Below are positions 22,547-33,693 of a DNA stretch of 64,000 nucleotides, in pieces (position 1 is the first letter of the stretch; each line of letters starts with the position of its first letter). Where the stretch lies: contig JABVXV010000119.1 of assembly GCA_013365325.1 (NCBI GenBank), positions 1 through 64,000 of the forward strand. Reading direction: 5' to 3'. Position numbers and translations under genes: made by a program. The stretch comes from Dipetalonema caudispina. Its lineage: Eukaryota > Nematoda > Chromadorea > Rhabditida > Onchocercidae. The notes under the pieces were generated by a model. It had not been told where the DNA came from. It made no database searches and saw nothing but the letters and a program-made list of their open reading frames with translations.

Positions 22547-24096
22547 GCTAAAATGAAGATACTATCGTAATTCTATATCGTAGCAATTCATTCGTATTTC
22601 TTGCTATTTGCAATAAATTATTGTAATATTAACCGATACTTTATTAGTATCACCCAGGAATTAATTTTATGGGGAATAATTAAGTTTGTAAAAATTTAAA
22701 TTCCTTTTATTTGGGATAATTAATACAGATGGAGTTAATTATTTCCGTGTAATGTGTATGTAAATTCAAGCAGCAGCAGCAGTAGTAGCAGAATAATAAT
22801 AAAATTAAAAAACAACCAATCGATTAAAGGAAATCTTTTATCAATAGCTATTTGTGTTACATTTTTCTCCTTAATGTATTCTAATTAAATGAATTACAAC
22901 TTTTAAATATTTATTTGAATATTGTGTATTGAAATAGAAATATGAAATTAAATAGCTATTCAATGTTATGATTTCTGGAAATTTTAATTTAAGAAAAACA
23001 TTGAATTTAAAAATTTGTAATTTCACCTCATTTTATTCCTTCACCTTTTTGGCTATTTATTCTGTTATTCTTTTTTTTTGGGAGGTGAAAAAAATTTTAC
23101 GATAAAATAAAGTTTCGATAATAAGAAGAGAAAAAAAAACCACCAATAAAAAACTTCTCTACTTTATTACATCAATTAGTAAATTGTTTTTATTAGATTA
23201 AACGAAATTATAGCTAATTACAACTAATTAATTACAAATAAAATTGTACAAATGAAGAAGTTCCGTTTTTCACATTCTAAGAATTCATTTAGCCTAACAT
23301 TTTTTGATGCAAAATATTTTCAACAAACGAAATAACAATGATCAATTTAAAAACTTCGAAAGATCATACCAGCAATAGTATCCGTTCAAAAATAACTGTG
23401 TGTTTTTTTTTTTTTTTTTATCTTTTTTGAATCATTTAAAATTCAACAAAAACTTTCTTCACCATTCATCATTGTTTATCTCTTCTAGAAAAAAAAGAAA
23501 ATTCGAATGAATTTCTTGAAAATAAATGAATGTTTTCAATCACAATTCATTTAATGATCCAATGAACAGCTGCATGAATTGTTGATTAATTACATAATCA
23601 GATACATACATAAGTCGTGGTGTTTCTTTCTATTTCATTTATTTCTACGATAGTTTAAATCAACCTCATTTATTTTCTCTTACTTTTAAATTTTATTTAA
23701 TTTTCTTTTTCCTTTTTACCTTTAGTTCATTTCCTTTTTTTTTTTTTTTTTTTTGTTTTTTTTTTTTTTTGTTTCAATATCATTTAATAATAATTTGTTA
23801 ATTTTGGTTAAAATCTTATCGTAAGAGAAAAAAAAAAAGAAAGGAAACCCTTTGGCTTCTAATATATTCCAAAATGAAAAAAAAAAAAATGGATTAGCTA
23901 TATTACAACATTATTATCTTTTTTAGTGATAAAAAATAATTTTTTCTAATATTTTTCAACATTTTTTACCGATATCTTTTAGTAATTTATTTTTTTACCA
24001 TTTTTTTTTTTCGTTTAAACTTGCCTGTAAATGATTTAATTTATTTGCATTTAAATGTAAAATTAAGTTTATTTAATTTTTTAGTTCGCAACAAAA
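22547..24096. other. Divergent intergenic region, LIM and ShKT genes
   Basis: This 1.5 kb lies between the divergent starts of the LIM and ShKT genes and should hold both promoters. It has long T tracts at 23403-23420 and 23735-23770 and a short CAG/TAG repeat near 22771-22790. No recognisable promoter element or gene was seen. Confidence 0.6.
22548..22555 (-). promoter_or_regulatory. Candidate trans-splice acceptor of the LIM gene
   Basis: CATTTTAG ends one base before the ATG at 22546 on the minus strand. It could instead be a cis acceptor from an unseen 5' UTR exon. Confidence 0.5.
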
Positions 24097-27000
24097 ATGT
24101 TTCGATTTATCTTTCTCTTGCTGCTTATCGATGCAATTTCCGAAACAAATATTGGTAATGGTATTTGTATTGGCTTTCTTTTTTTTTCTTTTTTTAATTA
24201 CTACATATCATACGTTTTATATTCCAATCAAATAGTTTTTAATAATTTTTTATATTTCTCTTTCTTTTTTTGGCACAAAAATGATGAATGATAACTGATA
24301 TTATCAATAAAAATGAGACTGAATTAAGTTCTAAAATTTGAGAGAAATTATATTGAATTTGAACAACAAATTCATACAATAATCTGTGAAATTGCATTAT
24401 CAAGATTACAAAATTAGATGACGGATTTTGCAGTATTTTCCTCAATGATGTATCTATCGCATATGATTTAAGTGCGATCACTGTTGCTATTTTAAGAAAA
24501 AAAAAAAAGAGAAAAAACTGAGCTTTCTAGTTGTATTTTAGGATGTCGTGATATAGGTACAACTTGTAACAAAAATATTTGTTCAAAATTTCCAACATTC
24601 GCTCGCAATAGCTGTGCTAAAACATGTGGTTTTTGTGATACCATTAGTTCAGGTATCAAATTTAAAAATTATCATTGCTTTCCGAAACTCATTATAGAAT
24701 AAGAAATAAGTTGTTAATAAGAGAAAAAAAAAAAAAAAATCTATCGATCACAAAAATAACTAATTTCTTACAAATTCAAAATATCTATTAATGGGTAGAT
24801 AATTTTCAGGTATTTTGCATCGAACTAATGCTAGTAGATCAGATACATGTTATGATAAGGATCCTGATTGTTCAAATGATATTTGTCGAAATTATCCCTA
24901 TACAGCAAAAGAGCGATGTGCTAAATTTTGTGGCTTATGTCATGATTCATCATCAAAAAGTAGCAGTCGTTTATCAACAACAGAATTCTCAACATCACAT
25001 CAAAAAAGTTTATCATCGAAAAGTGGAATCACTGGATCAACAACAACTATTGAAAAAGGCAATGATAATTCATTTAGGAATAGAAAAAAAAAACTATTTA
25101 TTATATATGAGTGAAAATTTGTTTGTATTCACATTTCAAAAATATTAATTTTAAAATTCTAGGATAACAGATGAAAAAAACAAAAAGATAATTTTGCAAA
25201 TTTTAAAAGAAAATGTTGAAATGTGCTGATCATTATCATATGAGAATTGCTCAAGTATCTGTTCTGATGCTATCGAAAAGGTCAAACAAGACATTCCGAT
25301 TTAAAATTTTTATCTTGAAACCAGTTTCATGATTGGTGCATTTCTTTGATAATGTTTCCGACGATGTTGCAAATTACCCTGTTAAAAATGACGGATATAT
25401 TTCTCAGTTCTTTGAGTTAAAATTTTCATTTCATTTCTCATTTTTTTTTTTTCACTGCAGAAAGAAAAACATTTTCTTCGTGCATTGATAAAGACTCTGA
25501 TTGTACAATGGAAATTTGTCGTAATTATCCTTATACGGCAAAAGAACGATGTGCCAAGACATGTGGTTTGTGCTCCGGTGATACTTCCAGTTCAGGAACA
25601 ACTACTTCAGGTCGTCATCATCATATAGGAGTAGGAATAGATAAATCTAAAGGAGGAATAGCTTCGACATTATCACCCAGACAAGGTCATATTTTATTTT
25701 TTTTTTGTACATTTGAATATTTTTATTTGTAAAATAACTTAGAAGATTTTCTGGAATTTAAAATATAGCTATTGATTTTTCTTTTTTTTTTTTTTCGAAA
25801 TAAAGCAATAATAATTTGTATAAATTATATGATAAAATATAATAGAGAATAAGAATTAATTTCTATCTTATCAATATCATTTATGAAATTGTAGTAATTT
25901 CAAAATTACTTTTGCAGGAAAAGAACAATCAATCAGTAGTGGTTTATGTTTCGACAAAAGTATTCATTGCAAAAAAGAAATATGCCGAAAATATCCATTT
26001 ACTGCTAAAGAAGAATGCGCCAAAACATGCGGATTTTGCAGTACCACTTCTTCCATGTCATCTTCCTTATCGGGTACAACATTTGGTACACTATCACCAA
26101 GTCGTCATGCATCAATTCGGATCAATGAACGTATTGATGATGGTATTACTGGAAGTAGTGGTATTTCGCATCATTCTACTAAACATGAAACATCTCATTC
26201 TAAACTTTTCAAAGGTTCTAACTCTAAACTTACTTTCTACTTCATACTCATATTGTAATGTTGATCAAGTTTCTCTGATTTATTTGAAATGTGATCATTT
26301 ATGTTAATAATTATCTAATTTCCTCAATTATTTAACCTTATTCCAATCTTTTTCAATTATATACATTTATATTTGATAGGCTTTTTCATTTGATCTCATA
26401 TTTTGGCTCTATGCAACATTCAACAGTTACCAAAATAATTTACTTTTCTTAACTATCCACCTAAGCAGTAACCTTTTATCATGCATGAGGTCAATATAAT
26501 TAATTCGTTTTATTTACTCAATCTTTTATCATCCATACTAAATTATTCCGTAATGACATTTCTTCCCTTACTTTCCTCAATTTTATCTCATAAGGTTAGA
26601 GGTCAGACATTCAAACAAAAGAATTTATCCTCCTCAATTATTACTGAACAATAAGTGAAAAGGTAAAAGATGATTGATTTCTTACTGTTTACTTCAATTA
26701 AGAAATATATGGCAAATATATTATTGAGTAATTAAATATAACCGTTTTTCTTAAGTCATTTAGCTATAGAAATTATAAATCCTTAGAAATTTAAATCTAA
26801 ATTAGCCTAGAAAATTTTTTATTGTAAAATGATTGAATGTAATTATCTCTTCCATATATACACTAAATGGTAATCATTTAATTTTAAGATAAGGAATTAG
26901 ATTGCATTGATTTGAATATCGATTGTACTCAAAAAACTTGCAAAGATTATCCTTACACTGCCAAGGAACGTTGCGCTAAAACTTGTGGATTCTGTCGTAA

Positions 27001-28135
27001 ACAACCAACTGAAAGTGGTGGTGGTACAACAAATATTGGAAGTCGAAGTGATAGCACATTGCGAGGTTTGTTTCAGAATTGGATATATTATTTCCTTATG
27101 ATCCCATATATATCCTATGATATCACATAAACTAATCGATCAACAAAAGCCATAATTTTATCGATAACTTAATAAAAAGATAATTTTCTGATATGATTAC
27201 TTTTTTTTTTTATTGAATGCATACATACATAACATCGCTAAATTATATGCTATAAATTTTGAATAATAATTGAAAAAAAAAAAAAAAAAAGAAAAAACAG
27301 GAATTAATTGAAATCATGAACTTCAATGCTTATCAATCACTGGATTATTAAAATTAATTTTTCCAAAATTTCAGGAATTAAAGCATCAACAAGTACTGGA
27401 GATTGTAAAGATGAGGATCCTCATTGTTCGGAACGATCATGCCTTGATCGTCCATATACTGCACGCACAAAATGTGCCAAAACTTGTGGTTTTTGTGGTG
27501 AAAAAAGTATGGATGGTTCAATGATCGATTTAAAATCTCCTTCTGTGGATAATTTAGATGAAGGTAGTATAGTAAGTCTCGATACTGATGATATTGGTAG
27601 TAGCTCTATACGTACGAAAACAACAACCGGACGTCATTCAATTTCTGGAACTGATGGTGGTATATCAACACAACATTCACGACATTCATCTATCAGCAGT
27701 CGAACTGATTCATCTCGTAAATCTTCTTCATCATCAGCGCATACACAACAACCAACAAATCAACCATACCTGGGACTTCAGAGAAGATATCCTGGTAGAA
27801 CAGGTACATACTTCATTTTGAAGATAAATATTAGGTAGCTGAAAATTTTTTATAAAGTAACAAGTTCTCGGGAAATTCCCACTTCATGGAATCATTTTTT
27901 TCGTTAAGTGATCCTAGGATGACAAAAATGTTCAAAGTCAGCTGAGATCATAACTGTCAAATTTCCATCATTACTAATAATTTCACAACTTTTCTATGTT
28001 TTATATTTCCATAATGCAATCTAATTTCCTTTAGGTCCATGTATTGATGACAATAGTTACTGCGAGAAGGCAGACTGCTACAAGTATCCAAAATTTGCTC
28101 AAAGATATTGTGAAAAAACTTGCAATTATTGCTAA
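24097..28135 (+). CDS. Secreted protein with seven ShKT (SXC) domains
   Basis: Exons: 24097-24154, 24542-24652, 24810-25058, 25461-25685, 25918-26214, 26889-27065, 27375-27803, 28035-28135; 548 residues. Exon 1 encodes a hydrophobic signal peptide (MFRFIFLLLLIDAIS). Exons 2-8 each encode one six-cysteine ShKT domain, with the signature A-(K/R)-x-x-C-A-K-x-C-G-x-C (for example TAKERCAKTCGLC). Serine/threonine-rich linkers follow most domains and may be O-glycosylated. Every intron is phase 1, so whole domains can duplicate as exons. The donor after exon 3 appears to be GC (AAAAG|GCAATG). ShKT domains occur in nematode secreted proteins, cuticle proteins, mucin-like coats and peptidases. Nothing here shows an enzyme domain or a channel-blocking function. 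An AATAAA lies at 28418-28423. Confidence 0.88.
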
Positions 28136-28593
28136 ACAATCATCAAATAGTTAGGTTTTACTTCTGGAATTATATGTGAAGGATAACAAAGTTTTGGTAA
28201 ACATTTCGCCACATTACAACTTATTTGTAAAGTGAAAGAACTAATTACATAATTATGTACACAAAATTGTGAAAATTGATATTGATTATAAAGCGCATTA
28301 TTAACATTTAAAAGGATAATATTCTATAGCTGTATTCATGATATAACAGGGAATGACAGTTAGTCTATGAAAAGTTTCTTAGCAAAGAAAACAAGGAAAG
28401 GGTATAATTAGGAGCAAAATAAATCGAAAGCAATGAGCAATGGAACAGCGAACTATAAGTAAATGATTTCAGCATTAACTCTAGATACGGTAATGTCAAA
28501 GCTATAAAAATACGGATAAATTCTATCATGCCAACTATAAGATTATCTTTATTGGAAGGAGCGAAATTTTAGGAATATCCATCCGACCTACAT

Positions 28594-31500
28594 TCATGCA
28601 AATGTATATCCTAACAGGAATCCAGCACCATAGCTACCCAACAAATACGCGTTGTTTCGCAGAAAATCATTTACCTGCAAAAAGCATAGAAAATGAGTGG
28701 ATCGAGTATAGCAAAACTTGAAATTCATATCATCCAATTAGTCATTGTCACAGAATCAGCAATTAAAACGTCTAAGTGAATGAGTCTCACTACTATCATG
28801 AGTAGTTGGTATCCTAAGAAACGAAATCATGAATTGCTTTTTTATGTTTATCACACCAAATCTCAGTAAAAACAAGATAGCATCATCTAATTTATCTAAT
28901 CAACCCAACAATAAATTCCTACAGGGACGAAAAAAATTCACCTCGCCCTCTGATACAGTGCTTCTATTGCTAGTCATCCGTGTGATATCTTTTCGCAGTT
29001 GTTCAATATCACGTCGCAACTTCGATTGATTGAATTTGATATAGCCTCGAGAGTTACAAAACTGAAATCCATTACAACTGATTAGCAAGTAACTACTGCT
29101 GTTCCCATTTAAAACTATCATACCATCAATCAATCGGTTATGTGAAGACAATCTTTCAGCTAAACTAATAAAAAAATCCTTTAAAAAGCTGTGAAGAAAC
29201 AATAAAAGGACCATGGCATTACTTCTACTGAAAAAAATTATTCTGAAATTACCTGTGAAAATAATCCAGAAGAGTCTTCCGGTAAAAAAGTGTTAAAAAA
29301 CTACTTTTCTTTCCCTGCATTCTTTTAAAAGATCAGCATGAATCATCAAATCAGAGCATGCCAAGTAGCAGCTGCAGGTTTAATTAGGAAAAAGAGAGAC
29401 TTAAGAAACCAGTAGTATACATAAGAAAACCCACAGTAAAAGAACAAATAATTAAACATAAAAAAGCAGTGAAACAAACACAATGTAACTTTTTGAGAAC
29501 TGTTATTCAATGCAATATGCAATCATAGTTTATTGAAAAATGCTGTGATTGTATGTATAGAAAATGACTTGAATACATCAACTACCAGACGGCTAATAAT
29601 TCATCACTGTAAAGCAAAGCTGAAAATGTAAGATACGTGTCCATAAAAGAAATGCAGAAAACCGAGCACGGAATACAAGAAAAAAAACATATAGAAAAGT
29701 GGAATTAAGTAAACCATAGAAAGTGACTGCATTTTTTTTGTCTCGTCTTTACTGCATCTTTTCAGGGAAGATAATCAAATAACAGTGAATAAATAAACAA
29801 AGATAAAAACTGGAATTTAATGCTTTAAAATCCCTGCCTAATCAAACTTCAAAAGTCTCTGATACGTTCACGTCAAGTGATTACTTGTTCTTAACGCTTT
29901 TATCTTTAAGACCTCTCCGATGCATAATATAAAAGAAAAGGGTAGGACAGAACCAACGCAGAAAGATAGCGAAGCGATGGCTTAATGGTGCAAGAATCAA
30001 TTCTGTATTTCGGTTTACTAGAGCATTTATGATACATTCAGCCGCATAATTCGGCGTGAATCCTTTTGCTTGGTCAGGGTCATCCATATTCATCGGTTTA
30101 CCTTCTGTAGTAAGCGCACGACGCCCAAATCCGGTATTCATGTAAGTCACACTTACAACGAGAATCTGCGTCTTAAATCGTTCTTCAGTCCGTAAACAAT
30201 CGAAAAACGCCTGCAATATGTTTCTAACAAAAAATCGGGATGAATGTTCGATAATGCTAAATCAGAACATTTGGTATTTTCGAATATTTATCACAAAAGT
30301 CTACTGATCTTATAAAACAACGAAAAAAGGCACATCTTATCAGTCGCAGGGTGAAACCGTAGTCTTCGATGTGAAACCCATCTCATGAATTGTAAACGAA
30401 AGCGCACCTGAGCAGCGTGTTTACTAGCTGAATAAGAACTTCGATATGGTACAGCAATTCGACCTTGTACGCTGCTTATATAAACGATTGCTCCATCTTC
30501 CGGAATATAATCAAGCAATGCTCTGGTGATCGCAACATGACCAAAATAATTCACTTCCATTACCTAAAATGTCTATTTTTTAAGAATTCACCAAGACTTA
30601 GAAATTGGAACAGAGAAGTGAAAAACTTATTAACGTACCCTATATCATTGCAAACAAAAATTCGCAAGTGAGAAGGATTAGTCTATAGTTGACAATTGAT
30701 AATATTGGCAATCCTGGACATCTGATATGAAAAATATAGCCCACTCTATGCTCTATGATATAAATTGCTATACTGAGGAAATATTCAGCTTTCGTAAATC
30801 CAGCTCAAACTTGATAATTGTCTTAAAAACTTTATGGAAACTGTGGAAGAAATGCACTGCACATAAGTTACCAAACTTGAACAAGAACTACAGAAAATCA
30901 AGTCAATAAAAAACATTTCAGGAGTTAACAAATCTATCCGATTACGACAAACATTATCTCAGAAATCGAGAAGTTTCAAGTAATTTCTGTGATTATGGAA
31001 ATTTATTTTAATGGAAAAAAAAAATATGAAATATAAAATGTAGTGGAAGCTAACCTGCCGATGTACATCCATCGGTGTATCTTTGCAACTTCCACGCATG
31101 CTTAAACCAGCATTGTTAACGAGAACATCAATCCGATGATTGATGGCAAGCGAGACGAGTTCAACGACGCCGTTTGGATCGCTAATATCCAGGTATTTAT
31201 AAACGGGTTCATTCCTATTGATGACATCTGGCAATGATTTCAACTCTTCACACAGTTCCTTCAGCTTATCAATACTGCGTGCTGTTAAAATTACTTTAGC
31301 ACCTCTTCGATAAAAACAAATTGCTAATTCTCGACCGAGACCTGAACTTGCCCCGGTGATTAATACAGCGCGATCGCGCAAATCAAGTTTTGAGTGATGA
31401 TGTGGCCCAGGTATCAGAGAACAGAGAAAACGACTAGCAGCATAAAGGCCGACAGGTAGTACAATGTAATTAATATATGGTTTTATTGCAGCAATCACAT

Positions 31501-32591
31501 TTGCTGCAAGTTCACAGGTTTGGTCCATCTGACTAGCGATGACGGTAGTGATAGTGATAGATATATCTAGAAACACGATGACGACAGTTAGAGGATCTAT
31601 TCAGGTTACAATGAGATCACGTTACGGTTAGAACACCACGTTACAATGATATTACGTCGTCAGAATCCAATACAATAAAAGTAAATTCCAGATAATTTGA
31701 AAACATTGAAACAAAGTATGAATCAAGAATGACAAATAATGATTACAAAGTTAAAAAATTATGCGACTATAGCAGCTGCTACATGGCATCCGGAATATGG
31801 CTATCCTATCATATTGCATGCTCCACCCCAAAATAACGATGGCAACTCAATAACTCGTTTGGAAAAGAAAACCGATTGATTATGTCTTTAACAGGCATCA
31901 AGCAGAAAATTTCGACTAAGAAACATGAAAAAACCTGGAGTAAAATCAAAGAGCACCCAATAACACCTGCTACTACTTTGCTTCCCTTCGTGAATACATA
32001 TCCTGTTATCCTGAAATATTACTAAATACTCCATCAAAATGATCACACTCTATTTGAACGAAAAATCTTTACATATATGTTAGTGAAAAATATGAGAAAA
32101 TATGAGTTAGTGGAATAAAAAAGTCTCAGTTTCTTTTATCCTCATAAATCTTACACTAAGTATCATAAACAACAAATTTTCGATAAGCTCAGAAATATAT
32201 CCCTAACAAAATAACATGCCAAATATAAAGAAACTATTGCAACCCTTCGATTTCACTTCACTTTTTTTTTCTTTTTTTGAATAATTATCATTTAAGTAAT
32301 TTAATTACATCAATTTTAATCCTACCAATTGTTCATTGCTAAATATTTGACAAACTTAATGAGATAAGCAAAAAAAAAAAAAAAAAAAAAAAACACTTGC
32401 CATCCGGCAGTAGATCCAATACAAATTTGAATAGGGATTGGTTTATCCTGAATACCATTAATGAATGTGATCGCTTTATTCATTGTTGATGATAAATGAT
32501 TGGAAGAATGAGAATGTGTTGAAATTAGAAATTTATCTTTACAACCAATTGTATTTTCTGCTTTTTCCAATAATTCATCAATAATGGTCAT
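28594..32591 (-). CDS. FUNDC1: FUN14 domain protein, FUNDC1 family, host of a nested gene
   Basis: FUNDC1-type proteins sit in the outer mitochondrial membrane and act in hypoxia-linked mitophagy and ER-mitochondria contact. Exons on the minus strand: 32591-32401, 32010-31935, 29061-28942, 28674-28594; 155 residues, the same length as I recall for human FUNDC1. Exon 1 ends in [10 protein letters not shown] plus TG. Exon 2 gives [18 protein letters not shown] followed by CSLILLQ, the first membrane segment. Exon 3 starts [18 protein letters not shown], matching the family's GY-hydrophilic segment. Exon 4 ends [11 protein letters not shown], matching the family's C-terminal GGFLLG segment. Intron 1 uses a GC donor (GCAAGT). 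Intron 2 (31934-29062) contains the whole DHRS7B-like gene on the same strand. No [FYW]xx[LIV] LIR motif is visible in the N-terminal 63 residues. AATAAA (minus) lies at 28553-28548. Confidence 0.9.
29881..31528 (-). CDS. DHRS7B: Short-chain dehydrogenase/reductase, DHRS7B-like
   Basis: Exons on the minus strand: 31528-31055, 30563-30408, 30210-29881; 319 residues, all phase 0. An N-terminal membrane segment (residues about 17-38) precedes the Rossmann fold. The cofactor motif TGASSGLG is at 58-65 and NNAG at 138-141. The active site has Ser189, Tyr202 and Lys206 (YSASK), with the usual 13-residue Ser-Tyr spacing. Family members such as DHRS7B (PexRAP) reduce acyl/alkyl-dihydroxyacetone phosphate in ether-lipid synthesis at peroxisomes and mitochondria. 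The match through [14 protein letters not shown] and the membrane-like C-terminus supports that subfamily over other SDRs. TCAG directly precedes the ATG, so it may be trans-spliced. It lies entirely in intron 2 of the FUN14 gene. ATTAAA (minus) lies at 29821-29816. Confidence 0.87.
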
Positions 32592-32605
32592 GCTTGTTAA
32601 CCTTC

Positions 32606-32614
32606 CTGCAAATA
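32606..32614 (-). promoter_or_regulatory. Candidate trans-splice acceptor of the FUN14 gene
   Basis: A TTTGCAG acceptor lies 14 bases upstream of the ATG at 32591 on the minus strand. No upstream coding exon was found. Confidence 0.5.
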
Positions 32615-33321
32615 AAACAAATCAAATAATATGATATTATCATATTCTATTCCCCAAAGAAATTACTATTCAATTCGATAATTGTCGAAATTTCTCCACT
32701 AAAGACATTCTTCATTCACTTAATGAAAATTTTAATTAATTAAATTTTCATGCAAATATTTGATGATCAATTTGCTACCAATTTCATTAAATACAAACCA
32801 CACCAAAATAAATTAACAACGTATCACTCTCTCTCTATGAAACCATTACTCATTACATATTATGAAATTTTTCCCATCTTTGTCTCATTCTCACTCTAGT
32901 ATACTACTATTTCGCTCTTTTTCTCAGTCTTTTTGTTAGTGTAAACTATTGCTATCTTATCGTTACTCTCAATCTCTGATAACATTGTATAGTATTTGTC
33001 GTGTGTTCTTCTTAATGCAATTTATATCGTATTATTTCGTATAATTCATCTTTCTTTTCCATTTTAAGTTTTACACTATCTATATTTGCTTGCTGCAATT
33101 TTTTTTTTTTTTTTTTTGTTGATGAAATTTTTTTAATTTAATTTTTGTAATTTTTTTTTCTTTCTAATTAGAAGAATCTTATTTTTCATTCTTTTTTTTT
33201 TCCTTTTATACTATTATGAAGGTTATTATGAGGTTAGGACCGAGATTTCTCAATGATTTCACTGATTATTCTTGTTACAAATCTCATTAATCACTCTTAT
33301 TTTAAACTTCACTGATCATTC

Positions 33322-33690
33322 ATACTTCAAATTACACTGGTCATTCTCATCTTAACTTTAGTGTGTCTCCAACCTTTTCTTAGATATGTATCCACCATTC
33401 ATTGTAATATCAATTTTGTGCTAAATTATCTCCAATGGTCACTTATACTTTAAATTACACTGGTCATTCTCATCTTAACTTTAGTATAACTCCGATCCTT
33501 TCTTAGATATGTATCCACCATTCATTGTAATATCAATTTTGTGCTAAATTATCTGCAATGGTCACTTATACTTCAAATTACACTGGTTATTCTCATCTTA
33601 ACTTTAGTGTGTCTCCAACCTTTTCTTAGATATGTATCCACCATTCATTGTAATATCAATTTTGTGCTAAATTATCTGCAATTTTTAGTG
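33322..33690. repeat. Three-copy 123-bp tandem repeat upstream of RPAP1
   Basis: Copies start at 33322, 33445 and 33568 (ATACTTYAAATTACACTGG), a period of 123 bp with few differences. The third copy runs directly into the splice acceptor used for the RPAP1 start exon. Confidence 0.93.
33680..33688 (+). promoter_or_regulatory. Candidate trans-splice acceptor of RPAP1
   Basis: CAATTTTTAG ends five bases before the ATG at 33694. No upstream coding exon was found, so spliced-leader addition is likely. Confidence 0.55.
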
Positions 33691-33693
33691 AAA

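Larger units (their letters stand above)
32592..33693. other. Divergent intergenic region, FUN14 and RPAP1
   Basis: About 1.1 kb between divergent genes, holding a T tract at 33097-33118 and the three-copy 123-bp tandem repeat described separately. No gene was seen. Confidence 0.65.

Noticed and set aside
31739..32025. Two short plus-strand frames, [21 protein letters not shown]... and [16 protein letters not shown]..., that look protein-like
   Set aside because: The second is antisense to FUN14 exon 2 (32010-31935), which has clear family similarity and correct splice sites. The first has no recognisable match or splice context.
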